Shown here: piece by piece, positions 1 through 10,167 of the stretch
Layout of the letters: each line of letters opens with the position of its first letter
Numbering within the stretch: the stretch's first letter is position 1
Origin: Codonopsis lanceolata
Taxonomy: Eukaryota; Streptophyta; Magnoliopsida; Asterales; Campanulaceae
DNA: 64,000 nucleotides
NCBI GenBank assembly: GCA_013146195.2
Contig: CM028381.1
Span: 101,345,002 to 101,409,001 of the forward strand
Direction of reading: 5' to 3'
Program-made: the position numbers and the translations under genes
The notes under the pieces: model-generated
What the model saw: only the letters and a program-made list of their open reading frames with translations
Database searches by the model: none
Told to the model about the DNA's origin: nothing

Positions 1-115
1 CATCTCATTTGAGAGATCTTTGATAGAGGAGATGTGAAGGTATGCAGAGTGCCAACAGAGGAGAATTTTGTTGATCCTTTGACGAAGCCTATTGCTCAAC
101 AAAAGCATGATAGTC
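1..115 (+). pseudogene. Ty1/copia pol tail (RNase H end), broken
   Basis: Frame 1 reads the C-terminal end of a copia polyprotein: GDVKVCRVPTEENFVDPLTK followed by PIAQQKHD, the usual last part of the RNase H region, where primer removal and second-strand synthesis are carried out. An in-frame TGA at 10-12 replaces a sense codon, so the copy is dead. The reading is cut after KHDS at about 115, where a foldback element is inserted; the rest of the coding tail resumes at 2539. The element starts outside the window, so its 5' LTR cannot be seen. Confidence 0.85.
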
Positions 116-2538
116 TGATGAACTCAAATAAGTGTGATATTTAATATTGATTTTGTGCTTTAACTTGTTGTAAATGTTGCACTTTTTATGGCACGTCCAA
201 AGAAGAAATTCTGATATCATGGTACCGAATAGGCATGTGCTATTCAGAAAAATGAGCTGGAGACTATGTCACGTGTTATGTAGGCAGACCTTTTTTATTA
301 AAAGGGCACTTCAGACATTAACCAATGCAGCAATTAGAAGATTTTTTTTTTCTAAAAGAAATTGTGTGTAATTTTTTATTTCTCTCGTTTAATTAGTGCA
401 AAGATAGGACAAAAGATAGATTAGACCTAGAGACTTTGTCAGCAACTTCTTGGAGATTTTATAGGAATGGAGATCGTTATCTCTATTGTCTAGCAGATAG
501 TTGCGAGATGGAGGGAAAAAGGGGAATATCACTTTTTAGACCACCGTACAAATTGGGGAAATCCAATTTGACCAACAACGTTTCATAACGACCAAATTAA
601 CCAACCAACTTTTAATTTGGTTGCAATGTCGTCCTCACCTTTTCATAAAGACCAAATTAACCAATTAACTTCTGTCAATATCTTCCTTCTATAGCAGTTT
701 CTTGGCCTGATTTTGATAGAAGTTGGTTGGTTAATTTGGTCGTTATGAAACGACGAGGACGACATTGCAACAAAATTAAAAGTTGGTTGGTCAATTTGGT
801 CGTTATGAAACGTCGTTGTTCAAATTGGATTTCCCCAATTTGTACGATGGTAAAAAAATGTGATATTCCCAGGGAAAAATTACCTATAAGAGAGATGGCG
901 GGAGACTGAAGATCGACACACATAAGAGGACGGCAAAGACAAAAAAAAACACACACACACACATATACTGGAATAAGGATTGAAGAAGTCTGGAAGCAAC
1001 TCTTTCTCCTCTACATTTCTTGTTGGGTGTTGCATTTCATTTTTTTATTCTTTGTGTAAGTAATTTCAAGCCATGTTTAGTGGCTAATTTCTTTTCTTTC
1101 CAGTTAATGAACAAGTAATTCTTTACACGTTTCTTCTATAAGATTTAAGTGTTTTAATTCTCAATTGGGTTTAAGTATATATTCATTCTCTGTTCGTTTG
1201 TTGCAAAAGAAATTGTGACTTAGGATTATTTTGCTTAGTTAATATCCATGGCCATAATTTTAATTAACCTAATAGTTCATAGCTAGTTGACACTGTTGAT
1301 CCGTAATTGTCATCTGATTTTAACAAAGTAGCACGTGACGCACTGTTTAGACATCACAAGCATATTCGATCCATATTGCGGGAATGGGTAATCTAAATTA
1401 AAGGATATTGTTTCAATATGCACTGTTTAGAATTGGATCTCTCTCTCTCTTTCTCTTAATGCTTTCAAAATATTAAATCCTACGAACATCTCGAGGGTTG
1501 TCTTTTGATTAGGAAAATAGTTAATGAGCTTCTCTTAACAGTGCATATTGAAGTAATATCATTTAATTTAGATTACTCATTCCTGCAACACTGACAGAAT
1601 ATGCTTGTGATGCCTAAACGGTGCGTCACTTGCTACTTTGTTAGAACCCGATGACAATTACGGATCAACGATTATAACTAGCGATGAACTATTAGGTTAA
1701 TTAAGGTTTTGACCACAAACATTAACCAAGCATAATAATCCTACATTACAATTCATTTGCAACAAGAAAAATAGAGAATAAATAAATACTTGAACTCAAT
1801 TGAGAATGAAAAAAACAATTAGATCTCACAGTAGTAATGTGTTGGGAATTACTTGTTCATTAACTAGAAGAAAAGAAAACTAGCCACTAAACATAATTAA
1901 AGATTACTTACAAAATGAATTCAAAACGAAAATAAACCCAACAGTGTAATGGAAGAAACGAGAAAGATGTTATCCGAAATCTTTTTCCAGTGTATGCGAA
2001 TGTGTGTATCTTTGTGAGTATCAGTCGTCATTTTTTTTCCACCAATCTTCCTGCCATCTCTTTTATAGGAGAATTTTCTCTCTTTATCATAACTTCCTCC
2101 TAGAGAATAGTGATAACCATCTCCACTCTTAGAAAGTCTCCAAAAAGTTGCTGACCAAGTCTTCAAGTTTACTTTCTCTCTTATTCTATCTTTACATTAA
2201 TTACAAAAGAGAAAGAAAAGAAATAACAACAATTTAGGGAAAAATAATAATTTTCTAATTACTGAGATTGACTAAAGTATGAAATGTCCTTTAAATAAAA
2301 CAGCCCTACCTACATAACACGTGACATTGTTTTCAGTTTCAGCTTCAGGTCCCCTTAGATAGCGCTTGCCCATTTAGTGTTCTGTTTTCATCATTTCTTC
2401 AATCAATCTTCCACTTTTCTATACAAACCTTCCTAACACCTGTAATCTTTTGAAAACACAATAACTATCAAAAAATGTATGAAATCCACTCAAAATAAAG
2501 CACAAAACTACAAATAAACATTACACTTATTCATGCTC
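116..2538. mobile_element. Foldback element with ~1-kb inverted arms
   Basis: The left arm (about 116-1430, less the 350-bp insertion at 521-870) is the reverse complement of the right arm (about 1537-2538). Matching blocks include 264-300 with about 2300-2335, 427-515 with about 2080-2175, and 1040-1430 with about 1537-1955. A spacer of about 105 bp with a CT run separates the arms. The element splits the copia reading frame. Flanks ATGATAGTC (107-115) and AACATAGTC (2539-2547) match at 7 of 9 bases, as expected for an old 9-bp Mutator-type duplication. No transposase frame is visible, so it is non-autonomous. Exact ends may be off by a few bases. Confidence 0.8.
521..870. mobile_element. 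Mutator-type foldback MITE with 9-bp TSD
   Basis: The element is almost entirely two inverted arms (521-684 and 707-870) around a loop of about 22 bp. The termini are GGGGAATATCAC and its complement GTGATATTCCC. It is flanked by the exact 9-bp direct repeat AGGGAAAAA at 512-520 and 871-879, the duplication size of the Mutator superfamily. The arms contain a repeated internal module (TTGGTTGGTTAATTTGGTCG near 722 and a near-copy near 782). It sits in the left arm of the larger foldback element and is absent from the matching place in the right arm, so it arrived later. It has no coding capacity. Confidence 0.88.
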
Positions 2539-2604
2539 AACATAGTCACACTAGATCTATAGGCATTAAGATACTCTAGATTTGCTTTAGTGCAAGTGGG
2601 AGAT
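2539..2604 (+). other. Copia pol end and polypurine tract
   Basis: Downstream of the foldback insertion the interrupted copia coding tail continues as a decayed HSHTRSIGIK-like reading, followed by TTTAGTGCAAGTGGGAGAT. The purine run GTGGGAGA directly before the LTR is the expected second-strand primer (polypurine tract). Joining this segment to 1-115 restores the usual spacing of a copia element, which is the evidence that 116-2538 is an insertion. Confidence 0.75.
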
Positions 2605-3480
2605 TGTTGGTGTATGCTCTAAAGGCAAATCTATTTTATGATATAACATTATTTATTGAGGCATTTATTTATTATGCATTATTTGCTTATTCATAGTAAT
2701 GCATAATAAAGTCCTTAGAATAAATATGTTATTCTTAAATATCTCTGACCGAGTATTATTATTAATAAGGACAATAATAATACACGGAGACTAGTACGTG
2801 TTGGAACTCATATAGTTGATATCAGTCTACACATGGGTGCGTGTTAGGTATAACGACGTACTTGATTGACCCGCATAAGAATGCTACGCGGAACGTTACG
2901 TGAGTGTCATAAGCGATTCTCATAGTGACAAATGCGTCCGTAGTCCATTGACTTGAAATTGTTATATACCCTAGATGAAGAGTCGTATATTTTAATACCG
3001 ATAAACGTCATTCTGTAACAAGGTGATTATAAAGTCAGATATTGGATATGCCACAAATCCTGTGGAATGATATGAACGATGTAGATAGAATATGTCCCTC
3101 CTACATAACACGAGTATAATATTTATAGACCCCTTGATGAGTGAGACTTAAGTAAATGCATGGTCGTGCTCAAATAAATCAATATGAGATATTGAGATAA
3201 TTTGTTTATGGCAAAACACGCCTTTGGGCCACTGTACTTTACAAAAGGTTGCAATTAGGCCACTGAGACGTCAAAATTTTCGGGATGGCCACTGTACCAG
3301 ACTTATCTTGCACGTTAATCCCTTTTTTGGATGGACGTTAAGTTTGGACGTTAAGTTTGATTAAATGTCTATTTTACCCTCGCCTTCTTCATCTTCACTG
3401 TGACAAAGTAAGAAGATCTGGGTTTTAAAACTCTTTTTTTAAAAAATTAACAATTTCACTGTGACAAAGCAACTTGTTCA

Positions 3481-3735
3481 TTTTCCATCAAGGGGTATCA
3501 TCTAAAGTACAAGTCAACGATTAGTGGGGTTATAACAAAGGATATGATCAAGAATCTGAAGGGTATTAGTGTGAAAGTGATGCGTTTGTGGGTGAATATA
3601 ACGGAGATCAGCCGTCGGCAGGATAAGCTGTATTTCTCGACCGGGATCGTTTCTGCCGACTTCACCGTGAAGACTTTTGCTAAGAGTCCACAGTGCGGTT
3701 GTGGGTTTAATTGTGGCGGTAAAATTGTTGAAACC
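3481..3735 (+). pseudogene. Captured DUF538-family gene fragment
   Basis: One frame reads YKSTISGVITKDMIKNLKGI followed by SVKVMRLWVNITEI, DKLYFSTGIVSADFTVKTF and CGCGFNCGG. This is the core and C-terminal part of the plant DUF538 family (small beta-rich proteins of unknown biochemical role). The first part of the domain is missing at the left end. After the glycine-rich tail the frame continues into unrelated sequence and stops at 3904-3906. The fragment lies inside Pack-MULE 1 and has no visible promoter, so it is treated as a captured fragment, although its frame is intact over more than 80 codons. Confidence 0.8.
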
Positions 3736-3844
3736 CAGATCCCCAAGCAGCGCGCTCTCTCTCTCTTTCTCTTCAGCCTCCCAATTTCATGGGCTCCGAC
3801 GTTTGGGAAGTACACGGAGATTTTGGACGCCGGTGTGAGAATTG

Positions 3845-4051
3845 TTGCCCTAAGTTGCGACAAACAGTACGGATCTCGACAAGCCAATCTCCGAATTCCT
3901 TGCTGATTCTTCGTTCAATGTGCGATCGGATCGCCGGGATCTTCTTCTCGAGCATTCGACAGAGCGTAGACGACGGCGTCTTGTCGAGGAAGTCTCTCTC
4001 GATCGAGTCAACGCATTTCAAAGCCATGTAGAAGTTGTTCTTAGCGTCGTT
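3845..4051 (-). pseudogene. Captured SEC15 (exocyst subunit) fragment
   Basis: The minus strand reads FYMALKCVDSIERDFLDKTP followed by SSTLCRMLEKKIPAIRSHIE and KEFGDWLVEIR..CRNLGQ, a strongly conserved stretch of plant SEC15, the exocyst subunit that tethers secretory vesicles and binds Rab GTPases. Similarity ends abruptly after the RNLGQ motif at 3845 and before the residues preceding FYMAL at about 4051, so only about 65 residues were captured. It is in the opposite orientation to the DUF538 fragment and about 110 bp from it. A full SEC15 is roughly 800 residues, so this piece cannot be functional. Confidence 0.82.
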
Positions 4052-5418
4052 TGGTTCTCTCCAAAGTCCAAACTGTTTTCAATTTTTTTATTTTACATAT
4101 TACCAACATCTATGGTGGTGGGTGCTGAACTGGTATGAGGGGGGGCGGCAATTGCAGATGGTGATCTTTGTGATTGGGGCAGAGAGATTGACGGCGGCTG
4201 GGTGCGAAGATCAAGGGGCTCGGACCTTGAACCCGGAGGGATGATTTATTCAGATCTGGTTTTGATTTTCTGGGTTTGATTCTCTCTTTAGGGTTTGAAC
4301 TGGGTTTGATTCTCTTTTCACAGTTTGAACTGGGTTTGATTTTCTGGGTTTGAAGATGAACATTATATATTGTGTATGCACTCAATTTCGAGATTCGGGT
4401 TTGAGCGGGTTTGATTCTCTTTTCACAGTTTGATTTTCTTGATTTTCTGGGTTTGAAGATGTTGATGATGAAGACAGGGGCAAAATAGACATTTAATCAA
4501 ACTTAACGTCCATCCAAAAAAGGGATTAACGTGCAAGATAAGTATGGTACAGTGGCCATCCCGAAAATTTTGACGTCTCAGTGGCCTAATTGCAACCTTT
4601 TGTAAAGTACAGTGGCCCAAAGGTGTGTTTTGCCTTTGTTTATTATATAAGTCTACTCGGAGATCAAGAAACCTAGATTAAACTATAACAAGGATGACAC
4701 GTTCCATGCCTTGTGTTTAATCAAATATTTGGACAAATGGAAAAGAACTATTTTGGTCACAATCATTTATTTGTAATCACTGATAATTCATGTTATTTGG
4801 GTAATAATGATGTATTGCTAGATACCGTTAATTGTTTATAATTAATTATATATTTGATATAGTAATTAATCATTGTCAACGTAATTTAGGAAGCTATTGG
4901 GTCACACACATAGAATGAGTTAGACTGGAATTTATTTGTATAATTAATTAGATTAATGAGGTCAAATAAATAAAATGGGATAAAGAGAGAGACCATGATG
5001 AAAGTCCTATTTAGACTAGGACCTTTAGGGTCGGCCTTTGTGCTTCCTTAATATATATGAATTGTTTTCTTTCTACAAAGAGCGAGTTGTTGGTGAACAC
5101 ACAAAAGGATTTTAGGGTTTGGTAAAACACTAAATTCGTAGGAAGAAAAATTAAAGAAGAGTTTCTTACTTTGATTCAACAATTGTCTAACACAAAATTG
5201 TTGGATTAATACTGTACAATTCATTCGTGTGGATACCATAGAGAAGCCGTGCAAATCGTTTGTTGCGGCGATGATCGTGATTCCATTTAAGATTGCTCAT
5301 TCCAATATTCGGGTAAATAATCTAAATCTAATTTATATTAATTCGCATGGATCTTGAGATGGTTTTTGAAATTAAAGTTTTGTTCTTCCGTCCAGTTAAT
5401 TTCGATTAAATCCCTACA

Positions 5419-8400
5419 AGGGGTGATGCTGTAATTTTCAAAAGTCAAAGGGTTGCACTAAGATTACTAAATGTTGGCTCTTTTAACATGGATAGGTCCG
5501 TTTTACGAATTAAGATCCGTAAGACCGTCTTATAAGAGATCTACTTATTCCTTAATTATACTTTTATAGTTCAAAAATAGTGGATGATTAAATAAAGTTT
5601 TGAATTGTGGGCTCTAAAACCTCTTCATTTATCTCTCTAAATTTAAAATGTTCAACTATGTGAACCATTGTAAATTAATACAATGTCTTATATTTATACA
5701 TGAGTTGTTTAACCGACTAAACGATTATTTAGAATCATTTACACATTCAAATTTTAAATATTAAATTTAAAATTTTAAAACTATATATGAAATTGTTAAA
5801 TGTTTTTTTAAGCTAAACTGTTAAAAAAATTAATTTTTTTAAAGATCAAGTATATATCCAATCCATTAATGTACTAAATCAGTACAAAAATTTGATAGCA
5901 AAGAAGCAACATGAGCCAGAGGCTCTGTCCAAATAGTCAGACTTGAGAAGAAATAAGAATATCTAGCTAAAGCATGAGCCACCTTGTTAAACGAATCGAC
6001 AAATAAGAAATGTTTCCAATATTCTTCTACAACTCGAGATAATGAGGCCAAATTCAGTAAAATTCGGAGATGAGTTTTGGAGAGCATCCACCACTTGTTT
6101 GGCATCCAGTTTAAACACCACCTTTGCCAAACCCAAACCTCGGATTCAAGAAAGTGCTTCTTGTAAAACCCATTGCTTCTTGTATTGAAACATCATGATT
6201 GTTAATTACATACATTTAACACATGTTACACATGTTAGTTTGTACTCCCACAGTTTTAGGCAACGAGTGCACCACACTAATTTGAGATGTTCACATAAAT
6301 AGTCAACTATAAAAAACTATGCTTATAATTTCAATACCTTTTATTTGTACATTGCAATTATATTATAAACATAATGATTGTGCTTAAGTAATTTTGTAAT
6401 TATAATCAACTTCAATACTACTTATAAATCTTTTTAATAATTAAAATTTTCAAACATATACTATTTGGATGGAATATAGAGAGTATAATATATTTTTGTT
6501 TTACTAGTTAATACTTAAATACTACTATGTGTGTGTATTTGATATGCATATTACATATCACATCTTGGAAGACCATCATTACGACATGAATGTTCTAATT
6601 TTCTTTTTGGAATGTTATTTTTATCATTTTTCCTTTTATTTATTTGTTACTTTAATTATTGGGCTCCACTCAATATGGACATTATTGAGCACAACCCTTT
6701 TCATCACGACTCCAAATCATCTATCTCACTCTCTGTCATATTTTTTCTGTCTCATTAAATCTCGGTGGTATACATTCATTGTTATTTTAGTTAGTCTTCT
6801 TTTTATAAGGAAACATATAGGGCTGAGATTCAATGAACATGAGATGTGATAGAGGGTGAGATAGATGATTTGAAGCTATTTATCACAACCTCCTTCCTCC
6901 GTGAACCACCGTCACTTTTTATCTTTCCCATCTTCCTCCCCCGTATGACCCACCTCCCTCATTTCTTCCTCTTGCAATCTTTCCCTCTTCCCTTCCGCCA
7001 CTATTATACTTCCTCAATTCTCAACAAAAATTGCTTCCCCCTCCGTATCTTTTTTTCTTTTCTTCGTTCAACCATCATCGGTGCATTTTTTTTTATTTCT
7101 ATTGTTCAGCCAATCGTGGCGGAACACTAGAAATAAAAAATATATTAAACTCAGTGTTGTTCAACTTTTGGTTAGGGCTAGTTGAACAATATTATGTTGT
7201 TTGGCCAACCAAAGCTAAACATTAGAAATGTAAAAAAAAAAAACTACTCCTAATGGAGTTTTGCTATAGGGAAATGGAGAGGATTGAGAAGAAAATAGGG
7301 CAGTGATTGGAAAGGAGGATGAAGGGAAATGGAAAAAAAGATAAGACATGTTCATGGGAGGAAGAAGGGAGGGAGTGATGCGAATGGGACTAGGGAGGAA
7401 GAAGGGAAAGAAAAAAAGAGAGATAAGAGGTTGTGATTCACTAGACAGAGGGAGGAAGAAGGGGGAAGGTTGATGCAGAAGAGGGAGGACGCAGTGGGAG
7501 AGAGGGAGGCTTTGTTTGGATGAAGTTGGGTAAAAAAAATAAAAAGTTATGGTTTTAGGGGGTATACTTTGAACTTTAGGTGGTCCAAATAATTCCGTCA
7601 ATACGCAAACAATAGTACTATTATTGTAGTTGCAATTCATACATTATTCAATCCATCATCCCTGAAATGGACAACTTACCTGGTTGTTTAATACATTGAA
7701 GATGTAATAAAATATTCACCTCTAAATTCAATTCAAGTGTATATATAGTTACGACTTATGAAGTACCGTGAGCCAAAACAAGTACAACAAGAAGCCCTCG
7801 GTCACACCTTCGCATGTGATGTGGGAATATGGGGAAGATGAGGAGCTCATGTCACCAAATTGTATTGGGTCCACAGGACAACCTCGGAGTGTAGCAACTC
7901 ATATTAACTAATGTGCGACATTTCCCTATAATTAAACACACTTGATTAAGATTTAATGGTACAAAAAATAAATGAAATGTGGATAAAAGATTTCAAACAT
8001 AGAATTAACTAAAGTTAGCGTCGGTGTTACCACCTACTGAATAACTTTGACTTTCTTCAGAGTAAAATATTTGCCAAGGTTAGCAATATCCTAATTAATA
8101 ATAAGGATTAATATATATTTTGGTCACAGAATTTTAAAACTATTCATTTGGTCTCTTAATTCGATTTTTTTGTCTGACTCTCCCTTCCGCCGTTATCGTT
8201 ACTTTTTTCAATATGACTAAATTACCCTTACTAACAAAATTCTTATGGGATGACTTTTTAAAAAGTTCAAAATACAAGAGGGTTTATGACAATTCGAAAA
8301 CTAGGTCATCTTCAACCTTTACAAACCCAGACCACGACCCAGCTTTGATTCTTGCCACCAGAACAAAAAACGTGTGAATTTTGCATAATCGAGGGATGTT

Positions 8401-8600
8401 TGGTGTGCCAATTGAGGGAGGGGAAGAGAGAAAAGTGAAGATGAGGAGGAAGAAGAAAGAGTATGAGGGACATAGGAGGTGGGGACATGGGCGGCAGAGA
8501 TTTAAGACCCATGGATGAAGCGGAGGGTGTGCTTGGGAATGTTTGAGATGGGGGAGCAAGCCACTAGAGTCTACGATAGGGCCAAACGCATCGAGAATAA
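5419..8600. other. Intergenic DNA, no gene recognised
   Basis: AT-rich sequence with stop codons in all frames apart from low-complexity frames. It contains an RNase H-like relic at 5866-6185 (listed separately). It also has a pyrimidine-rich stretch (about 6880-7110) followed by a purine-rich one (about 7250-7510) of similar word order in inverted sense, which may be an eroded foldback element. Around 8107-8240 there is a TTTTGGTCACAGAATTT-type start resembling Mutator-like termini, but no matching right end was found. Confidence 0.5.
5866..6185 (-). pseudogene. Retroelement RNase H-like (RVT_3) relic
   Basis: The minus strand reads EAL.-IRGLGLAKVVFKLDAKQ and then, after a frame change, SRVVEEYWKHFLFVDSFNKV followed by AHALARYSYF. 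This order (RG...SDA-like motif, then F..R..N.VAHALAR) is typical of the RNase H-like domain found in plant LINE-type reverse transcriptases and related host proteins. In-frame stops and frame changes upstream of 6105 show it is broken. The rest of the element is not visible nearby. Confidence 0.6.
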
Positions 8601-9174
8601 GGTTGTAAACAAATCAAGTTTTTTTATTCGATTCAATATTCAAAGTTGATATTCAGTATTTGTATTCGAAATATTCGAACTTGAATTCGCTTTTTTTATT
8701 TGATTATAATTCGAATACGAATACGAGCGTGATGGTGTTCGATTAGAATATTCACGAATATTATTTGAATAAATTATATATTTAATAAATATATATAGTT
8801 AAGTTATTATTTAATAAATATATATAGTTACATATTATTAGAATAAATTATATATTTAATATATTTGATGCTATGGATGTTTTATTCATATTAATTAATA
8901 TTGAAAATTCAAATACTCGAATCGAATATGCAAATCGTATCAAATCGAATATTCGAATCATTGTTTGATAAATATATTTTGTATAAAAAAACAGAAATAA
9001 AATTTTGAATCGAATACTCGAATAGTATCGAATAATTTGAATATTAATTTAGAATCGAATACGAATCAATTTTAATACTCGAATAACAAACGAAAACAAA
9101 TACGGATATTCAGATAGTTTCATGAAAACACATCGAATATTGTGATATTCGATCGATTTGATTCGTTTACAACC
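8601..9174. mobile_element. Palindromic ATTCGAAT-rich non-autonomous element
   Basis: The ends are GGTTGTAAACAAATCAA (8601) and TTGATTCGTTTACAACC (ending 9174), which are inverted copies of each other with one mismatch. Between them the sequence is dominated by ATTCGAATA / TATTCGAAT words in both orientations, so it can fold on itself at many registers. ATAA flanks both sides (8597-8600 and 9175-9178), which may be a short target duplication. No coding frame is present. It abuts the LpxC fragment and may have interrupted it. The superfamily is not clear to me. Confidence 0.65.
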
Positions 9175-9466
9175 ATAATCGAGAAGACAGGAAGGACTCT
9201 TCGATCCGGCAGTTTCACGACGCTGACGATTTGGCCTGAATCAGCTGGCAAAGGGAGATACTTCGACTTACGTTCCAATTTCATTCTCGCATCCATCGAT
9301 TATGCCGAAGAGTCACCGCTGTGTACTACACTTCGTAAAGATGGTCACAATGTTCGAACGGTAGAGCACTTTGCTTTCGGCATTGGAGGCCAACGGTGTT
9401 GACAATTGTCGAATTGTCATCGTAGATTCTGACAATTGCGACGGTCGTGCTGCTAAGGTACCATGA
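9175..9466 (+). pseudogene. LpxC (lipid A deacetylase) fragment, frameshifted
   Basis: The frame from about 9175 reads IEKTGRTLRSG, then ESAGKGRYFDLRSNFI and AEESPLCTTLRKDGHNVRTV followed by EH. It then shifts by one base near 9370 and continues as LLSALEANGVDNCRIVIVDS up to about 9455. Together these match the N-terminal part of plant mitochondrial UDP-3-O-acyl-N-acetylglucosamine deacetylase (LpxC), including the TVEHLLSAL motif whose His binds the catalytic zinc. A GTACC splice-donor-like end follows GRAAK. One extra T breaks the frame and the rest of the protein is missing, so this is a pseudogene fragment. It begins at the edge of the palindromic element. Confidence 0.78.
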
Positions 9467-9638
9467 GCTTCCATTGATTGTTCACAACCTGCTTTACACT
9501 TTTAGTTTGTCCCCGAAAAAGTTTAAGAGTTTTGCTTTCAAATTTATGCGTTCCATATAAATTTATGTTATATTATGATTTATGAACTTAGAGCTCCAAA
9601 TTTCCTTAAATTCTACAAATACATGTACATATTATTTA

Positions 9639-9814
9639 CTACATCCGTTCCAAGCAAAAAGTCCCCGTATGAAAGTCAAACTCTTTAAAAAATGACACTT
9701 GTAGTAGCCCATTAGTAATAAAATAATATTTTAAGCCTTAATTTTTGAAAGTTGACTCTTTAAGTGAAATATCTCAAAATTGAATAGTGATTTTTTTCCC
9801 CAGAACGAAAGGAG
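9639..9814. mobile_element. Stowaway-like MITE, 176 bp
   Basis: Begins CTACATCCGTTCC and ends GGAACGAAAGGAG-like text, an eroded form of the Stowaway terminus CTCCCTCCGTCCC, flanked by TA on both sides (9637-9638 and 9815-9816). Short, AT-rich and non-coding. Confidence 0.65.
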
Positions 9815-10167
9815 TATTTATTAAAAGTGGTCTCATGGGAGTAGATGAGCTTTAGCATACGAAAAGTAGGGGTGTGCATGATTTTTTTCGGAACCGGATC
9901 GGACCGAACCGACCTAATATTTGTTTATATATATATTAATTCATAATACTTTCTTTGTTCTACTTTTTAGTTGGTAATCTTTTATTATTTTGTTTCCACC
10001 TATTTGTTATGCTATGAGTTTATAAGTTCGATATTTTTAATTATTGAGTATACTTTTATCGAAAGTTTTTTAATTTTTTTATGAAGTTTCAGTATTAAAA
10101 TTTTTATTATGTATTTGTATTAATCTGTTAAAAAGTAAAAAAATCATAGTATTGGTCCAGTCATGTT

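Larger units (their letters stand above)
3210..4634. mobile_element. Pack-MULE 1 carrying DUF538 and SEC15 fragments
   Basis: Terminal inverted repeats of about 160 bp (3210-3380 and 4478-4634) start GGCAAAACACGCCTTTGGGC and end in the complement. The flanks are the exact 9-bp repeat TTTGTTTAT at 3201-3209 and 4635-4643. Size, long terminal repeats and duplication length fit a non-autonomous Mutator-like element. The interior is more GC-rich than its surroundings and holds pieces of two unrelated host genes on opposite strands, the definition of a Pack-MULE. A stretch at 4255-4460 repeats a GGGTTTGATTCTC-like unit. No transposase is present. The insertion lies within the copia LTR, so it is younger than that LTR. 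Confidence 0.9.
2605..5418 (+). mobile_element. Copia 3' LTR interrupted by a Pack-MULE
   Basis: The LTR begins TGTTGGTGTATGCTC right after the polypurine tract and ends TCCCTACA, so it keeps TG...CA ends. It matches the solo LTR at 46464-47822 along its whole length. Without the 1425-bp Pack-MULE (3210-4634) and one 9-bp duplication it is 1380 bp, close to the 1359 bp of the solo LTR. The break comes after the shared text near 3200 (ATATGAGATATTGAG) and resumes at the shared text near 4644 (ATATAAGTCTACTCGG). This is the right end of the element whose pol tail opens the window. Confidence 0.88.

Noticed and set aside
6529..7640. Three open frames of 94-141 codons rich in Phe, Leu, Pro and Ser
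   Set aside because: They are translations of pyrimidine- or purine-rich low-complexity DNA with no family motif, and their starts have no gene context.
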